Assembly: GCF_039534915.1 (NCBI RefSeq)
Contig: NZ_BAAAWE010000001.1
Location: 8,141,452 to 8,205,451 of the forward strand
Length of the DNA: 64,000 nt
Reading direction: 5' to 3'
Origin: Streptomyces roseofulvus
GTDB lineage: Bacteria; Actinomycetota; Actinomycetes; Streptomycetales; Streptomycetaceae
In this document: positions 32,930 to 42,852 of the stretch, piece after piece
How the letters are laid out: every line of letters begins with the position of its first letter
Position numbering within the stretch: the first letter of the stretch is position 1
Program-made: the position numbers and the translations under genes
The notes under the pieces: generated by a model
What the model was told of the DNA's origin: nothing
What the model saw: only the letters and a program-made list of their open reading frames with translations
Database searches by the model: none

Positions 32930-33296
32930 CCAGCGCCCGCAGGACGCCTTTTCCGCCCTCCCTGCACTGCCACGCAGGCCACCGCGAGATAGGAGGATCA
33001 GACACCTCAGCTCCACCGCAGTAACCGCCGGGCAGCCAACGTAAGACCTCTTGAGCCCCATGAGGCCAACACGCCCGAATGCCAGCTCACCATCCGGGAG
33101 CCATGACCGTGCACCGGGCCTGTCCCGGAACACATCCCAGCCCCTGACATGAACCTCATAGATCCTTCGCCTACGTTCGTGCCGTCGGAGATACTGGCAG
33201 CCGGTTGACGCGGCAGCGGTTCAGGCAGCAGGGATTCTGTGGAAGGCGGCTGCGGTAGGAACGCGGTAGCCAGCCGCGCTCGCGCTCGTCGCCGGG

Positions 33297-33548
33297 GTGC
33301 TCGCGGTCGCCGTAGTGGTGCGTCGCCGGGCCGCTTTCGCCCGGATCACGCGCCGCCGCCATCAGGCCGAGGAGCTCTGGTCGCAAGGCTGGTATTGCCA
33401 CTGCTGCGGCACCGTCCACTTCGCCGACGTCCCCGGCGAGGACCGCCGCCCGCTCACCCTCCAGCGTTTCCGCGGGAGGGGCTGGGGGCACGGCGGCTAC
33501 GGCGAGCTGGCGGCGCAGCAGCGCGCCGTGAACCCGGCCCGCTCCTGA
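33297..33548 (+). CDS. Small membrane-associated zinc-ribbon protein, possibly 5'-truncated
   Basis: The product begins with a hydrophobic stretch that extends upstream in frame (ALALVAGVLAVAVVV), then a basic segment (RRRAAFARITRRRHQAEELW) and a zinc-ribbon half-site (SQGWYCHCCGTVHFADVPGE), ending LTLQRFRGRGWGHGGYGELA. Such proteins occur singly in Streptomyces. An in-frame TAG at 33267 leaves room for only a few extra codons before GTG 33297, so the amino terminus may be shortened. It precedes the Avs-like gene by 150 bases on the same strand. Confidence 0.45.
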   Translation: MLAVAVVVRRRAAFARITRRRHQAEELWSQGWYCHCCGTVHFADVPGEDRRPLTLQRFRGRGWGHGGYGELAAQQRAVNPARS

Positions 33549-33698
33549 CGGCCAGCCCATCGCACCCCGCAGAACACTGGTCCCCGCGCCGCAAGGCCGG
33601 CGCCAATTGATATACAGCCCCCCGACCCCGGAGGCATGATGGCCTGGCGGTGCGAAGCCCGTGCGCTCTGCGCCGTTGACGCTATGGAGGCTCCCTGA

Positions 33699-36600
33699 AT
33701 GGCACCACTGAACGCGACGAGCTTCGGCACGCTTCGAACCTGGAACGGCGAGCAGAGCCGGGCCTTCGAAGAACTTGCGTTCCAGCTACTCAAGGACAAA
33801 GCCCCTCCCGGAGCACGCGCGATCCGGACAGGCAACCCCGACGGCGGCGTCGAGTGGTACGCCACCCTGCCTGACGGCACCGAGCACGGGTGGCAGGCCA
33901 AACATGTCCACGGCATCGAAGCGCTTCTGACAGCCATGACCGACTCGGTCGAGCGGGTCGCGAAGGAACGGCCGGGCTTGCGGAAGCTGGTCTTCGTCAT
34001 CTCCTGGAACCTGGCCACCGGCAAGAACAGACGCGAGCGCAAGTCCCAGCGTGAGAAGTACACCGACAAGGTCACCACCTGGCAGCAGACCATTCCCGGC
34101 GCCGACAGAATCGAGTTCGACCTGGTCCAGGAGAGCGACCTGCTGGACATCCTGGCCAAGCCCGAGCACAACGGCCGGCGCTGGTTCTGGTGGGGCGACC
34201 TCATCCTCGGATCTGACTGGCTGGCGCGACACCACCAGCAACAGGCCGATGCGGCAAGCGAGAAATACCGCCCCGACCTGCAAGTCGACGTCCCGATCCA
34301 GGACGACCTGCTCGCCCTCGGCTTCGACAAGTCAGTCCTCGCCCACTTCAACCGCCTTCTTCACGGCGTCGTGTCGGCCCTCGCCGACGTGGATGTCCAC
34401 CAGGAAGGCGACGACTTTGCCGCGGCACCGCTGTACCAGGCCATTCAGCGCGCGGCCGCCACCCTGCAGGGGACGACGGCATCATTCATGCTGCAGGCGG
34501 GCGATTCCGCAGACGCCATGGACCTGCTTCTTGAAACGGCGGACAGATGTCAGAGAGCCATCGATGCTGCCAAAGACTTCGAGCGGCAACTCAAAGCAGA
34601 ATGGCGCGAACTGCCCCAGGACGATCCGGCCAGGGAGAACAAGCCGACGGACCGGGCAAACAGCTACACGATCCATGACCTGCAGAGGGCGATGGGCGAG
34701 CTGATCTCCTGGATCGAATCATCAGCCGGCCAGTCGTTCCGGCGCCGGACCTACCTCCTCACCGGGCAGGCCGGATCCGGGAAGACGCACCTCCTGCTCG
34801 ACGCGACCAAGCGCGCGCTCGACGCCGGGCGCCCTGCTGTGTTTCTCGCAGGAGCATGGTTCGGCCGGAGCAGTCTCTGGGCCAGCATCGCGGACCAGCT
34901 CGGCCTGGAAAACGTCGGAGCGGACATCCTCCTGCAGGCCATGGACGCTGCCGGCGAAGCCTCAGCCATGGCTGGCAGTCGATTCCTCCTGTGTGTCGAC
35001 GCCCTCAACGAGACTTCATCACCGGACTTCTGGCGTGTCCATCTCCCGGCACTGCGGGCTGCCATCAAGCCCTACCCGCACATTGCCCTTGTCGTGTCCT
35101 GCCGGGACACCTACCAGGACCTTGTCCTGGAAGGGGCAGAAGGCTCGCACTATGTGCGCAGCAGCCATCCGGGATTTGCCGAGCGAGAGATCGAAGCAAC
35201 CCAGAAGTACTTCGCGCACTACAAGCTCGAAGCACCGAAGATTCCGCTGCTGACCCCCGAGTTCGCGTTGCCGCTCTTCCTGCGGATGTACTGCGAGAGC
35301 TTGTCCGCCCCCGGCGCCGGCGTGCCCTCCACCGGCCACCAGGGCCGGATCGCGATCTTCGAGCGATACCTTGAGGTGAAGATCGCGACAGTGGCACGCC
35401 GCTCACGGCCGGACGTAACCTCCGGATACGAACTGGACATGGCCAAAGCGCACGTCCGCAAGGCGCTGGAAGCGCTGCTCGACGAGCTGTCTCGTCTCGG
35501 GCGAGAAAGCATGAGCAGCCCCGCCGCCGAGACGTGCGTCAAGAACGCCCTCGACACGAACGCTGACGGCACGCGGATCCTGGGCCTCCTCCAGGAGGAA
35601 GGAGTCCTCACCCGCGAGCACCTTTACCTGGGCGACGCCTACGGCGAAGGCGTCCGCATCGTCTTCCAGACCTTCGCCGATTTCCTGCTTCTCAAGCGCC
35701 GCCTCGCGCAGTCCACCGACCCGCTCAACGACCAAGCCCTCAAAGACTGGTTGACCAATGAGTGCAGCTGGGGCATCAGCGAGGCAGCCACGATCCTGTT
35801 CCCTGAACTCTACGGCCTCGAACTGCCCGACCTTCTTCACATCACTCTCGGCGACGCACCGTCACGGGACGAGGACAGGGCAGCATGGGAACGCCATCGC
35901 CGCGACTCGCAGCTCTACCGCTCCCTGGTGGAGATGCTGCCCTACCGCGACGCGCAAGCCATCTCCCAGCGCACCGTCGACCTTCTCAACGACGCACAGC
36001 CCTACCTTTCGCGCGGCGAGTTCTACCAGGTCCTGTTCACCCTGGCCCCCCAACCAGGCAACCGCCTCAACGGCGACGGACTGCACCACTACCTCAGCAA
36101 GCGCCCCATGCCGCAGCGGGACCGAGATTTCGGGTTCGCGACCTATCACGAACTGTTCGAGCCGTTCAGCCCCGCCTCCCGCCTCGCACGCTGGGCTGCC
36201 GCCGGCCCCTATCCCGCCTACGCTGCCCACGTCATCGAGCTGGCTTGTATCCCGTTGTGCTGGCTGCTGTCCTCACCCAACCGCTTCATGCGCGACTGGG
36301 TCACCAAAGCCCTCGTCCAGCTTTTGAGCGGCCACCTCGATGTCACGCGGACGCTCCTTGAACGGTTCTGGAAGGTCGACGACCCCTACGTTGTCCAGCG
36401 CGTCACCGCCATCGCCTACGGAGCCCTGCTCCGCAGCACGCCAGCACAAGCACCCGGTGCGCGGGCACTTGCCGAAGCCGTTCACTCGCTTGTCTTCACC
36501 CCTCCTGTCCGGGCGGACGAACTGCTCCTCGACGCCGCCCGGGGCATCGTCCGGTGGGCGGTCGCCCACCAGCTGCTGCCCGACACCGCGCTGACCTCAT

Positions 36601-38222
36601 CCCAGCGCCCCTACGGTCTCACGCCGCCCGGACCGCCACCCACCGAAGCCACCATCGAGGCCAAGTACCCATGGGACAAGGACCAGCCCGACGAGGAAAG
36701 CTACGCATCCATCAGGTTCTCGCTGCTGGGCATGGGCGACTTCGGCCGATACGTCGTCGAACCGGGTGTCCACCACTTCTCCCGGCACCGTATCGGCCAG
36801 GACTATCCGGCCCGCGGACACGGCAAGCCACGGTTCGTCAAGAGCCGCTGGAAACAGTTCACGGCATCACTCAGCGACGAGCAGCAAGCGTCGCTTGCCG
36901 ATTGGCTGGCCAACCCCGAATCACGCAGCATGAGCCGCCTTGAGCTACTCCTGGAAGACGAAGACGATCCTTTCACCGAAGAGCAGCGCCAGTTGCTAGA
37001 ACGCGCCTTCGTCTACCCGAAGTACGTCAGCGACGAGTACTCAGCCGACACCGCCCGACGGTGGATTTTCCGCCGCACCCTCAGTCTCGGCTGGACACCC
37101 GAACTCTTCGGTCGCCAAGACCGCATGATCGCCCACCGCGACGGCAGAGAAGGACACAAGGCCGAACGCTGGGGCAAGAAGTACCAGTGGATGGCCTACC
37201 ACGAACTCCTGGCACGCATCGCGGACAACTACCAAACATCACGCAGATTCGACGACAGCGAACCCTACGAAGGACTGCACCAGATCATCGGCGACCGCGA
37301 AATCGACCCCAGCCTCCCGCCGATCGACTTCCGCGCCTTCAGTGAGAACACCGGCAGCGGCGAAACCTGCTGGGAACCACCACCGATCCAGCTACTGCGC
37401 TGGCCTCCCACACCCCTCGACTTCCGTCACTACCAAGACGACACCTCCCAGTTCATGGCCGACACAGCGACAGAACCCACCGTCCACAATTCCCTGTTCG
37501 TAACCGACCGCGACGGCAACGACTGGGTTGTGCTCGAGAGTTTCGTGAAGAAGATCGATCCACTGGCACGCAGAGGCTGGCAGGGCCTTCAGGAACACAG
37601 CTCCATCGGCACGTTTCTCACTACCGCCTCCCACGCCCGCCGTCTCGTTGCCGCCCTTCCCGAACAATCCGGTCACCGGATCAGCGACCTCACCGATTCC
37701 CATGGCCACACCGACTGCTGCTACATCGGCGAAGTAGGCCGCACCGGGCCCGCCTGCCCCAACCGGCACGCCGAATTCCACCAGACACACCTGGCAGACA
37801 AACCCTACGAAATTGCCGCAACCATGGAGCGATACACCTGGGAAGGCAACATCCTCGACTGCTCCATTGACGCAACCACAAGCACCACCCTGCCCTCGAC
37901 ATTCATCCAGCAGACCGCTGCACTCACCTTCGACCCCCGCGGCCCCAGCTGGCTCGACGAAACAGGAACCCCAGTCTTCACCAACTACGACGAAGAAGGA
38001 AACGACAGCCACGCCTTCCTGGTCCGCGCATCCTTCCTGAAGAATTTCCTGACCAAGCACAAGCTCGAACTCATCGTGCTCCACCGCTTCGAACGGATGA
38101 GGCTCAGCGACAACCACAGAGGCGACAATCCCTACGTGGAGGAACGCACCGAAGCCCGGCTCACCGAGCACTTGGTGCTCCGCTCCAACACACCACGACG
38201 CACGGAACGCAACCTCACCTGA
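33699..38222 (+). CDS. Avs-like STAND NTPase with amino-terminal PD-(D/E)xK-type nuclease
   Basis: This 1,507-residue protein begins at ATG 33699 after GGAGG. The first ~150 residues look like a Mrr-type nuclease: FEELAFQLL, then GNPDGGVEWYATLPDG (Asp48, Glu52) and HGWQAKH (Gln66-x-Lys68), followed by LVFVISWNLATGK. The NTPase follows: Walker A TGQAGSGKTHLLLDA at 356-363, Walker B RFLLCVDALNET with Asp434, and ALVVSCRDTY. The last ~900 residues are helical repeats, the usual sensor part. This is the plan of Avs/AVAST anti-phage NTPases, which bind conserved phage proteins and then degrade DNA. A close subtype cannot be assigned by eye. It is monocistronic and lies beside the Tn7-like operon, possibly as its cargo. 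Confidence 0.75.
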   Translation: MAPLNATSFGTLRTWNGEQSRAFEELAFQLLKDKAPPGARAIRTGNPDGGVEWYATLPDGTEHGWQAKHVHGIEALLTAMTDSVERVAKERPGLRKLVFVISWNLATGKNRRERKSQREKYTDKVTTWQQTIPGADRIEFDLVQESDLLDILAKPEHNGRRWFWWGDLILGSDWLARHHQQQADAASEKYRPDLQVDVPIQDDLLALGFDKSVLAHFNRLLHGVVSALADVDVHQEGDDFAAAPLYQAIQRAAATLQGTTASFMLQAGDSADAMDLLLETADRCQRAIDAAKDFERQLKAEWRELPQDDPARENKPTDRANSYTIHDLQRAMGELISWIESSAGQSFRRRTYLLTGQAGSGKTHLLLDATKRALDAGRPAVFLAGAWFGRSSLWASIADQLGLENVGADILLQAMDAAGEASAMAGSRFLLCVDALNETSSPDFWRVHLPALRAAIKPYPHIALVVSCRDTYQDLVLEGAEGSHYVRSSHPGFAEREIEATQKYFAHYKLEAPKIPLLTPEFALPLFLRMYCESLSAPGAGVPSTGHQGRIAIFERYLEVKIATVARRSRPDVTSGYELDMAKAHVRKALEALLDELSRLGRESMSSPAAETCVKNALDTNADGTRILGLLQEEGVLTREHLYLGDAYGEGVRIVFQTFADFLLLKRRLAQSTDPLNDQALKDWLTNECSWGISEAATILFPELYGLELPDLLHITLGDAPSRDEDRAAWERHRRDSQLYRSLVEMLPYRDAQAISQRTVDLLNDAQPYLSRGEFYQVLFTLAPQPGNRLNGDGLHHYLSKRPMPQRDRDFGFATYHELFEPFSPASRLARWAAAGPYPAYAAHVIELACIPLCWLLSSPNRFMRDWVTKALVQLLSGHLDVTRTLLERFWKVDDPYVVQRVTAIAYGALLRSTPAQAPGARALAEAVHSLVFTPPVRADELLLDAARGIVRWAVAHQLLPDTALTSSQRPYGLTPPGPPPTEATIEAKYPWDKDQPDEESYASIRFSLLGMGDFGRYVVEPGVHHFSRHRIGQDYPARGHGKPRFVKSRWKQFTASLSDEQQASLADWLANPESRSMSRLELLLEDEDDPFTEEQRQLLERAFVYPKYVSDEYSADTARRWIFRRTLSLGWTPELFGRQDRMIAHRDGREGHKAERWGKKYQWMAYHELLARIADNYQTSRRFDDSEPYEGLHQIIGDREIDPSLPPIDFRAFSENTGSGETCWEPPPIQLLRWPPTPLDFRHYQDDTSQFMADTATEPTVHNSLFVTDRDGNDWVVLESFVKKIDPLARRGWQGLQEHSSIGTFLTTASHARRLVAALPEQSGHRISDLTDSHGHTDCCYIGEVGRTGPACPNRHAEFHQTHLADKPYEIAATMERYTWEGNILDCSIDATTSTTLPSTFIQQTAALTFDPRGPSWLDETGTPVFTNYDEEGNDSHAFLVRASFLKNFLTKHKLELIVLHRFERMRLSDNHRGDNPYVEERTEARLTEHLVLRSNTPRRTERNLT

Positions 38223-38469
38223 GTATTCGGCCCAGTCAAAGGAACCGCAGACCGATGGCGTCTCGCCCCACGAGGGATGGGGGTGCCCGGATGCCTGTCG
38301 GTGCCGACTTGCTGGCGCTCTGGAAGGCCAGCCGCCCCTGGACCTCCGTACGCGGTTGGTCCGCGCCCACGCGCCCAGGCGGCGTCCCGCACAAGAGCGT
38401 CAAAACCGCGCAGAGCATTGAGGTGCTGCAGCTCTGGCAAGCGGTGCCGGTCGTTGGCGATCTCGATTT

Positions 38470-39555
38470 TCAGGCTTGTTCCGCCTGGACCAGGTCGAGG
38501 TAGTGGGCGGCGTCGTGGAGGACCTCTTGGGTGAGTGCTTCTGTCCCGTCGAGGATGGAGAGTTGGGCGGCCATGCCGATCAGCGGGGTGAGGTGTTCCA
38601 TGAGGCCGTCAGTAATCCGGTAGATGTCCTTCTCGTGTTCCAGGAGGCTGCCGGGCGTGTGGTGCCGCAGCCGGAGCCTGCCGTCGAGTGTTGCCAGGGT
38701 GCTGACCCACTCGTTGGGGTGTTTCTTGCAGCGGGGCGGCAGTCGGTTGACCCAGAGGGTGGGGACCGAGCGCGGCCGGATCGGTGCAGTGGTCTCGGTG
38801 GGCCGGCGCAGGGCTGGGAAGCGGGCGGCGCGGGCCTCGCGCAGGATGTCGCTGGAGCCGATACCGCTCCAGAAGACAGTCAGATCCAGCTCGTCGGCGA
38901 GGTAGTCGAAGAAGTCGAACGTCGGCTGCAGATCCTCGGGCCTCAGCCGGTCGATCCCGTCGACCAGACAGACCTCCGTGTGAGCGTGGCGCATCACATG
39001 GACCGCGGGGCCGGTGAAGTCCTTCATCCGTTGGACGGGCCGCTGCTCGGTGTCGGAACGGTACAGGTCCCAGCCGACGAACACCGCCAGGGCCGCTGCC
39101 CAGTCGGCGGGCGAGCCCTGTTCCGGCGGGGCGTTGACGCAGACGACCGGGATACGGCTGTCATCGATGCCGTGAAGCTTCTCGCGGCGTCCCTGGTGCG
39201 CCAGACCGATGTGGTGCAGCAGGGTGCGCTTGCCGGTACCGCGGCAGTCGCTGTCGACGGCGACGTGCTGGCAGGGGTGGCGGCGTTCGCCGTTGAGGCG
39301 CAGCAGCCGTCGTGCGGTCTTCAGGCCAGTGGCGATGTCGGTGGTTTCGACGAGGCCGAGCTGGGCGTGGTAACGCACCCGGGGGTCGTCCTCGTCGACG
39401 GGCGTGGAGTCGTCGGCCGGGGGGATTGGGGGAGGGGAGGGTTGGTGGCGTACACGTGCCCGCCAGCCCTGCAGGGTGGTCGGCGGCCCGGGGGACAGGA
39501 CCGGTGCCGGCGCGGGGGGTGGGGCGCTTTGAGCGTCGCGGACGGGGGTTCTCAC
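38470..39555 (-). CDS. tnsC: TnsC/TniB-like transposition AAA+ ATPase
   Basis: The 361-residue ATPase starts at GTG 39555, whose last two bases overlap the tnsB stop codon (GTGA). A proline-rich start is followed by the AAA+ core: Walker A AVDSDCRGTGKRTLLHHIGL with Lys109, Walker B HTEVCLVDGIDRL with Asp199, and a sensor stretch LDLTVFWSGIGSSDILREAR. The carboxy part contains PTLWVNRLPPRCKKHPNEWV and LLEHEKDIYRITDGLMEHLT, the helical region typical of TnsC/TniB. It should polymerise on target DNA and pass the site chosen by TniQ to the TnsB transposase. It is the last gene of a tightly overlapping operon. Confidence 0.85.
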   Translation of the reverse strand: MRTPVRDAQSAPPPAPAPVLSPGPPTTLQGWRARVRHQPSPPPIPPADDSTPVDEDDPRVRYHAQLGLVETTDIATGLKTARRLLRLNGERRHPCQHVAVDSDCRGTGKRTLLHHIGLAHQGRREKLHGIDDSRIPVVCVNAPPEQGSPADWAAALAVFVGWDLYRSDTEQRPVQRMKDFTGPAVHVMRHAHTEVCLVDGIDRLRPEDLQPTFDFFDYLADELDLTVFWSGIGSSDILREARAARFPALRRPTETTAPIRPRSVPTLWVNRLPPRCKKHPNEWVSTLATLDGRLRLRHHTPGSLLEHEKDIYRITDGLMEHLTPLIGMAAQLSILDGTEALTQEVLHDAAHYLDLVQAEQA

Positions 39556-41969
39556 TGGTCGTCTCCTTGCCGTGCGCTGTCCGGTTCATCGCTGGGCAGG
39601 CCGCCGGGCGGGGGAGAGGCGGGGCTGTTGTCGGCCCGGAGGGTCTTCTCCGGGCGGGGCCGGCCGTCGGTCTTGCTTATGGGCCTGGGATCGGTGGAGG
39701 TTGGCGGGTGGAGGCCGGGCAGGGAGGCCAGGAATTCGTCAAGACTCTGGCCCGCGCCCCGGGCGGGCTCGGATGCATCGAAGAGATCTCCTGCCGGGCG
39801 GTCGAGGGACCGGAACGGGCGGACGGATTCCGGGTCCAGAGGCGGCAGGTCGCCGTAGGGCTCGGCAGGCGCCGGCAACGCCGGACGGGACGGCGCAGCC
39901 GGGCGCGGAGTTGGCTTGCTCGTGGGGGTGGTGGCCTGGGGGCCGGCGGTGGCGGTGCGCAGCAGTCGGGCGGTGGCGCGGGTGATGGCGGCCTCGTCGC
40001 GGCGGCTGCCGCCGGCGGCAAGGTGGATGTGCAGGGCCTCGGCCCATGTCTCCTCGGTCCACCGGTCACTGAGCAGCCGGCGGTGGATGAAGGGCACCTC
40101 GATCCATGGGTCGGTGCCCGGTTCGGCCCGGTGGTTGAACAGCCAGGCCACCTCCGGGTGGTCGGGGGAGTAGTGGACCTCCCAGCGCCCCTGCTGAGCT
40201 GTGATCCCGGAGGACCCTCGGCACGGGTCCAACTTGCCTCGGCCGAGGTTGTAGGTGCGGTTGTTGATCTGGAAGCCCTTACGGCTGACCCGCACCCAGA
40301 CGGCCGGCAGGAGTTTGCGGTTCTCCTGCTCGGCCAGGGTGGTGGACCGGTAGCCGCGCAGGGACACCAGCGCTGCGTACATCTGGTTGGGAGTCAGGCG
40401 CAGCCCGGGGGTGAAGGGGGAACGGAGCGCCCCGTGGGGGGTCTGCTGCCAGTGGAGGACCACCCACTGCTCGAACAGCTCCTGGAGCTGGGGGATCGTC
40501 CACAGGGGCTGCTTGCGGACGCGTTTGCCGCGCAGGTCCAGGCGGTGGTGGGTATAGGTGGCCAAGTACTGGCTGAAGCCGGTCTTCACCGCCCGCATGG
40601 CGCGCTCGACGATCGCCTTGTCGGGCGCGGTGCGTAGCCTTGCCTCGCGTACCTCGATGCCCAGGGAGTGGCAGGCGCGGGTGAAGTCCGCCGAGATGAA
40701 CGGCGAGCCGTGGTCGATGACGAGCGTCTCGGGCTTGATGACGGGCCGGGCAGCGGACCCGGCGAATCGGGGGTCGGCCGCCAGGAGGTCCTCGAAGGGT
40801 AGGTCGGAGCCTTCCATGAAGGTTTCCGGCGCCCAGCCCGGCCGCGCGGGAAGCGGGGCTGTGGTCTGGGCGACGACCTGCATGGTGTCGAAGGAACGGG
40901 TGGCCCGCCCGGCGAGCCACCGCCCGGTCCCGCCGGTGCGGCCGGTCCGCTTGGGCACGATCAGCGAGCCGACGATGCTGCGGGTGGCCACGTCGATCGC
41001 GATCGTGAGCTCCACGGAGATGACCCGCCCGTCGTCCCCCAGGACGAGGACGTCCAGCCCGGTGGTGTCGATCTGCATCAGCTCCCCGGGCCAGCGGGCC
41101 CATGTCGCCCGCCGGGAGTCAGACCGTGCCGCCGAGATGGCGGACCCGGCCGCCTGCCGGGCCGCGGCAGTGTGTGCGTTCTCCGCGGTGATCCCCAGCC
41201 GCTCCAGCAACCGGTAGAACGTCGCCGGACTGTTCACCAGCCCCCGGGCGGTCTTCGGATCGGCCAGCAGCTTCGCGTAGCGGACCCGGACCGTCTGCTC
41301 CACCCGGTCGATCAGCCGGGACAGCGTTCCCGGTGACAGACCTCTGGCCCGCTCGTCGTCCAGGATCTCCCAGACGATGTCGACCACTCGCCCGTCGACG
41401 CGTCCATGCGGGTTCGCGGTGCGCAGGTGTCGTTTGTCGACCAGGCCCATCAGGCCTTCTTTGCGCCAGACCGCGCATTTTCGTTCCACGGTGGCCGCGG
41501 ACACCGGCACTCCGGCCTGGGTGAGCTGGTCGGCCTTGGCCTGGTACCGCTGGCGCAGGGTACGGCGCTTGGGGTCGAAGGCCGGATTGGGTGGAGTGGT
41601 GGCGGGAACGTTCGGGGCCTGCTGGTGCAGTACCTCCTTGACATGCCGTTCCCACTTCTCGGCGGCCTTGCGTACGTCGCGTGGCAGGGCATGGAACTCG
41701 CCGATGCGGCCAGGCAGCGTACTGCGCGGGGCCGCCCGGTTCAGCACGGCGAAGTCGGGGGCGGAGGTCACTGCCGTCTGCAGGATGATCAGTGGCTCTG
41801 CCGGCTCCTCGGGTTCCATCGGCTCCGCGACGTCGAGGAAGAGACGAGGTCCGTGGAAGGCGGTGACCACCCAGTCGGCACCACGGAAGCGGACGGTGTC
41901 GCCCACCGCGATGGTGTCAGCAGCGGCCGGCGCCGCCGCGTCTACGGCGTGCCGGGGAGCTGCGGTCAT
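39552..41969 (-). CDS. tnsB: TnsB/TniA-like DDE transposase
   Basis: The 805-residue transposase starts at ATG 41969, which overlaps the tnsA stop (ATGA) and has GGAGAG about 6 bases ahead. Helix-turn-helix domains occupy the first 260 residues (KADQLTQAGVPVSAATVERK, PGTLSRLIDRVEQTVRVRY). The catalytic core has Asp301 (LMQIDTTGLDVLVLG), Asp419 (VIDHGSPFISADF) and Glu455 (DKAIVERAMRAVK), giving D-118-D-35-E spacing as in the Mu/TnsB/retroviral-integrase family. A beta-barrel (RGKLDPCRGSSG) and a disordered proline-rich tail, which usually contacts TnsC, follow. It should bind the transposon ends and join 3' ends to the target. Confidence 0.9.
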   Translation of the reverse strand: MTAAPRHAVDAAAPAAADTIAVGDTVRFRGADWVVTAFHGPRLFLDVAEPMEPEEPAEPLIILQTAVTSAPDFAVLNRAAPRSTLPGRIGEFHALPRDVRKAAEKWERHVKEVLHQQAPNVPATTPPNPAFDPKRRTLRQRYQAKADQLTQAGVPVSAATVERKCAVWRKEGLMGLVDKRHLRTANPHGRVDGRVVDIVWEILDDERARGLSPGTLSRLIDRVEQTVRVRYAKLLADPKTARGLVNSPATFYRLLERLGITAENAHTAAARQAAGSAISAARSDSRRATWARWPGELMQIDTTGLDVLVLGDDGRVISVELTIAIDVATRSIVGSLIVPKRTGRTGGTGRWLAGRATRSFDTMQVVAQTTAPLPARPGWAPETFMEGSDLPFEDLLAADPRFAGSAARPVIKPETLVIDHGSPFISADFTRACHSLGIEVREARLRTAPDKAIVERAMRAVKTGFSQYLATYTHHRLDLRGKRVRKQPLWTIPQLQELFEQWVVLHWQQTPHGALRSPFTPGLRLTPNQMYAALVSLRGYRSTTLAEQENRKLLPAVWVRVSRKGFQINNRTYNLGRGKLDPCRGSSGITAQQGRWEVHYSPDHPEVAWLFNHRAEPGTDPWIEVPFIHRRLLSDRWTEETWAEALHIHLAAGGSRRDEAAITRATARLLRTATAGPQATTPTSKPTPRPAAPSRPALPAPAEPYGDLPPLDPESVRPFRSLDRPAGDLFDASEPARGAGQSLDEFLASLPGLHPPTSTDPRPISKTDGRPRPEKTLRADNSPASPPPGGLPSDEPDSARQGDDQ

Positions 41970-42700
41970 GCGATCTCTCCAGCGCTCGCCCATGCCGTCG
42001 ATGACGGTGTGAGCGGGATGCTCATGTCGGTGCGCAGACGTCGCGTCCAGATCAGGTGATAGGCGAGGTCAAGCCCCAGTAACGGGGGGAGGGCGGCGGC
42101 GCGCACCCCGGAGCGGATGGTGCGCGGCGAGGTGAACTGCCCGGACAGGACCTGGTCCTGCCCGGCCGTGAGCCACCGTGGACTGCGGGCGGCATAAAGG
42201 AGCTTGAGGTTGTCCAGTTCCACACCCTCGGGTGGCACCTGCACCTGGATCTGCCAGCAGGCGGCCGCCGCTGCCACGGCCAGCACTTCCTGCTCGTGCC
42301 GCCACTGGTCGGTGAGTTCCTCGGGCTGCACGCAGATCACCTCGCGCCGTCCCGCCCGGGAGGCGACGAACGCCGGTCGCAAGCTGCGACGGCGCCCCTG
42401 GAAGCTCCAGCACAGCTCCATCGGCCCCGCGCTGCGCAGCCCCACCGCCGGGTCGCGGTCCAGGAGCATGGCGCAGTGCTGCTGACGCAGCGAGCCGCAC
42501 GCCAGAGCCTGGCCGGTGGCCGATGCCCAGGCGTTGGTGACGAACGACTTTCGCCCCGGGTAGGGGATCGGCCGATCCAGCGGGGCCAGCTCCTCGAACG
42601 GCACCTCGGCCGCCTCGGTCACCACAAGCTCACGCCGACGCCCGAACCGGTCGAGATAACAGACGGTGATGTCGCCCGCGCTGACCAGGGTTCCCGGCAT
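41966..42700 (-). CDS. tnsA: TnsA-like subunit with substituted catalytic residues
   Basis: Position in the operon, size and fold pattern mark this as the TnsA-like endonuclease subunit that normally cuts transposon 5' ends. In active TnsA the site is Glu, then Asp in an (H)xPDF/L motif, then Lys in VxVKP. Here the matching places read SLRQQHCAMLLDRDPAV (Gln73/74), SLRPAFVA (Ala110) and EVICVQPEEL (Gln125), so all three appear lost. ATG 42700 has GGGGG about 7 bases ahead and marks the onset of good codon bias, giving 244 residues. ATG 42856, overlapping the tniQ stop, would add 52 poorly biased codons. The stop overlaps the tnsB start. A structural role with 3'-only cleavage is inferred. Confidence 0.7.
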   Translation of the reverse strand: MPGTLVSAGDITVCYLDRFGRRRELVVTEAAEVPFEELAPLDRPIPYPGRKSFVTNAWASATGQALACGSLRQQHCAMLLDRDPAVGLRSAGPMELCWSFQGRRRSLRPAFVASRAGRREVICVQPEELTDQWRHEQEVLAVAAAAACWQIQVQVPPEGVELDNLKLLYAARSPRWLTAGQDQVLSGQFTSPRTIRSGVRAAALPPLLGLDLAYHLIWTRRLRTDMSIPLTPSSTAWASAGEIA

Positions 42701-42852
42701 GTCCGCCCCCTCTTCCACCGGTGCTGCGGGCCGCAGTCGTGCGTGTCCCCGCTCCAGCATCCGGGCATCGAGGAGATGTCCGCAGCGACTTGTATTTCCA
42801 TCCTCCGATCGGGCAGATGTGTGGATGCGCGTGCGAACCATGCGAGGTGCGT

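Noticed and set aside
30766..33024. 752-codon plus-strand frame overlapping the six-finger gene
   Set aside because: Arg/Pro-rich shadow in another frame of the same DNA; the repeated cysteine units exist only in the 31034 frame.
38223..38469. Possible extra gene between the Avs-like gene and tnsC
   Set aside because: No frame has coding bias or a start with a ribosome site; the convergent ends simply leave a 247-base gap.
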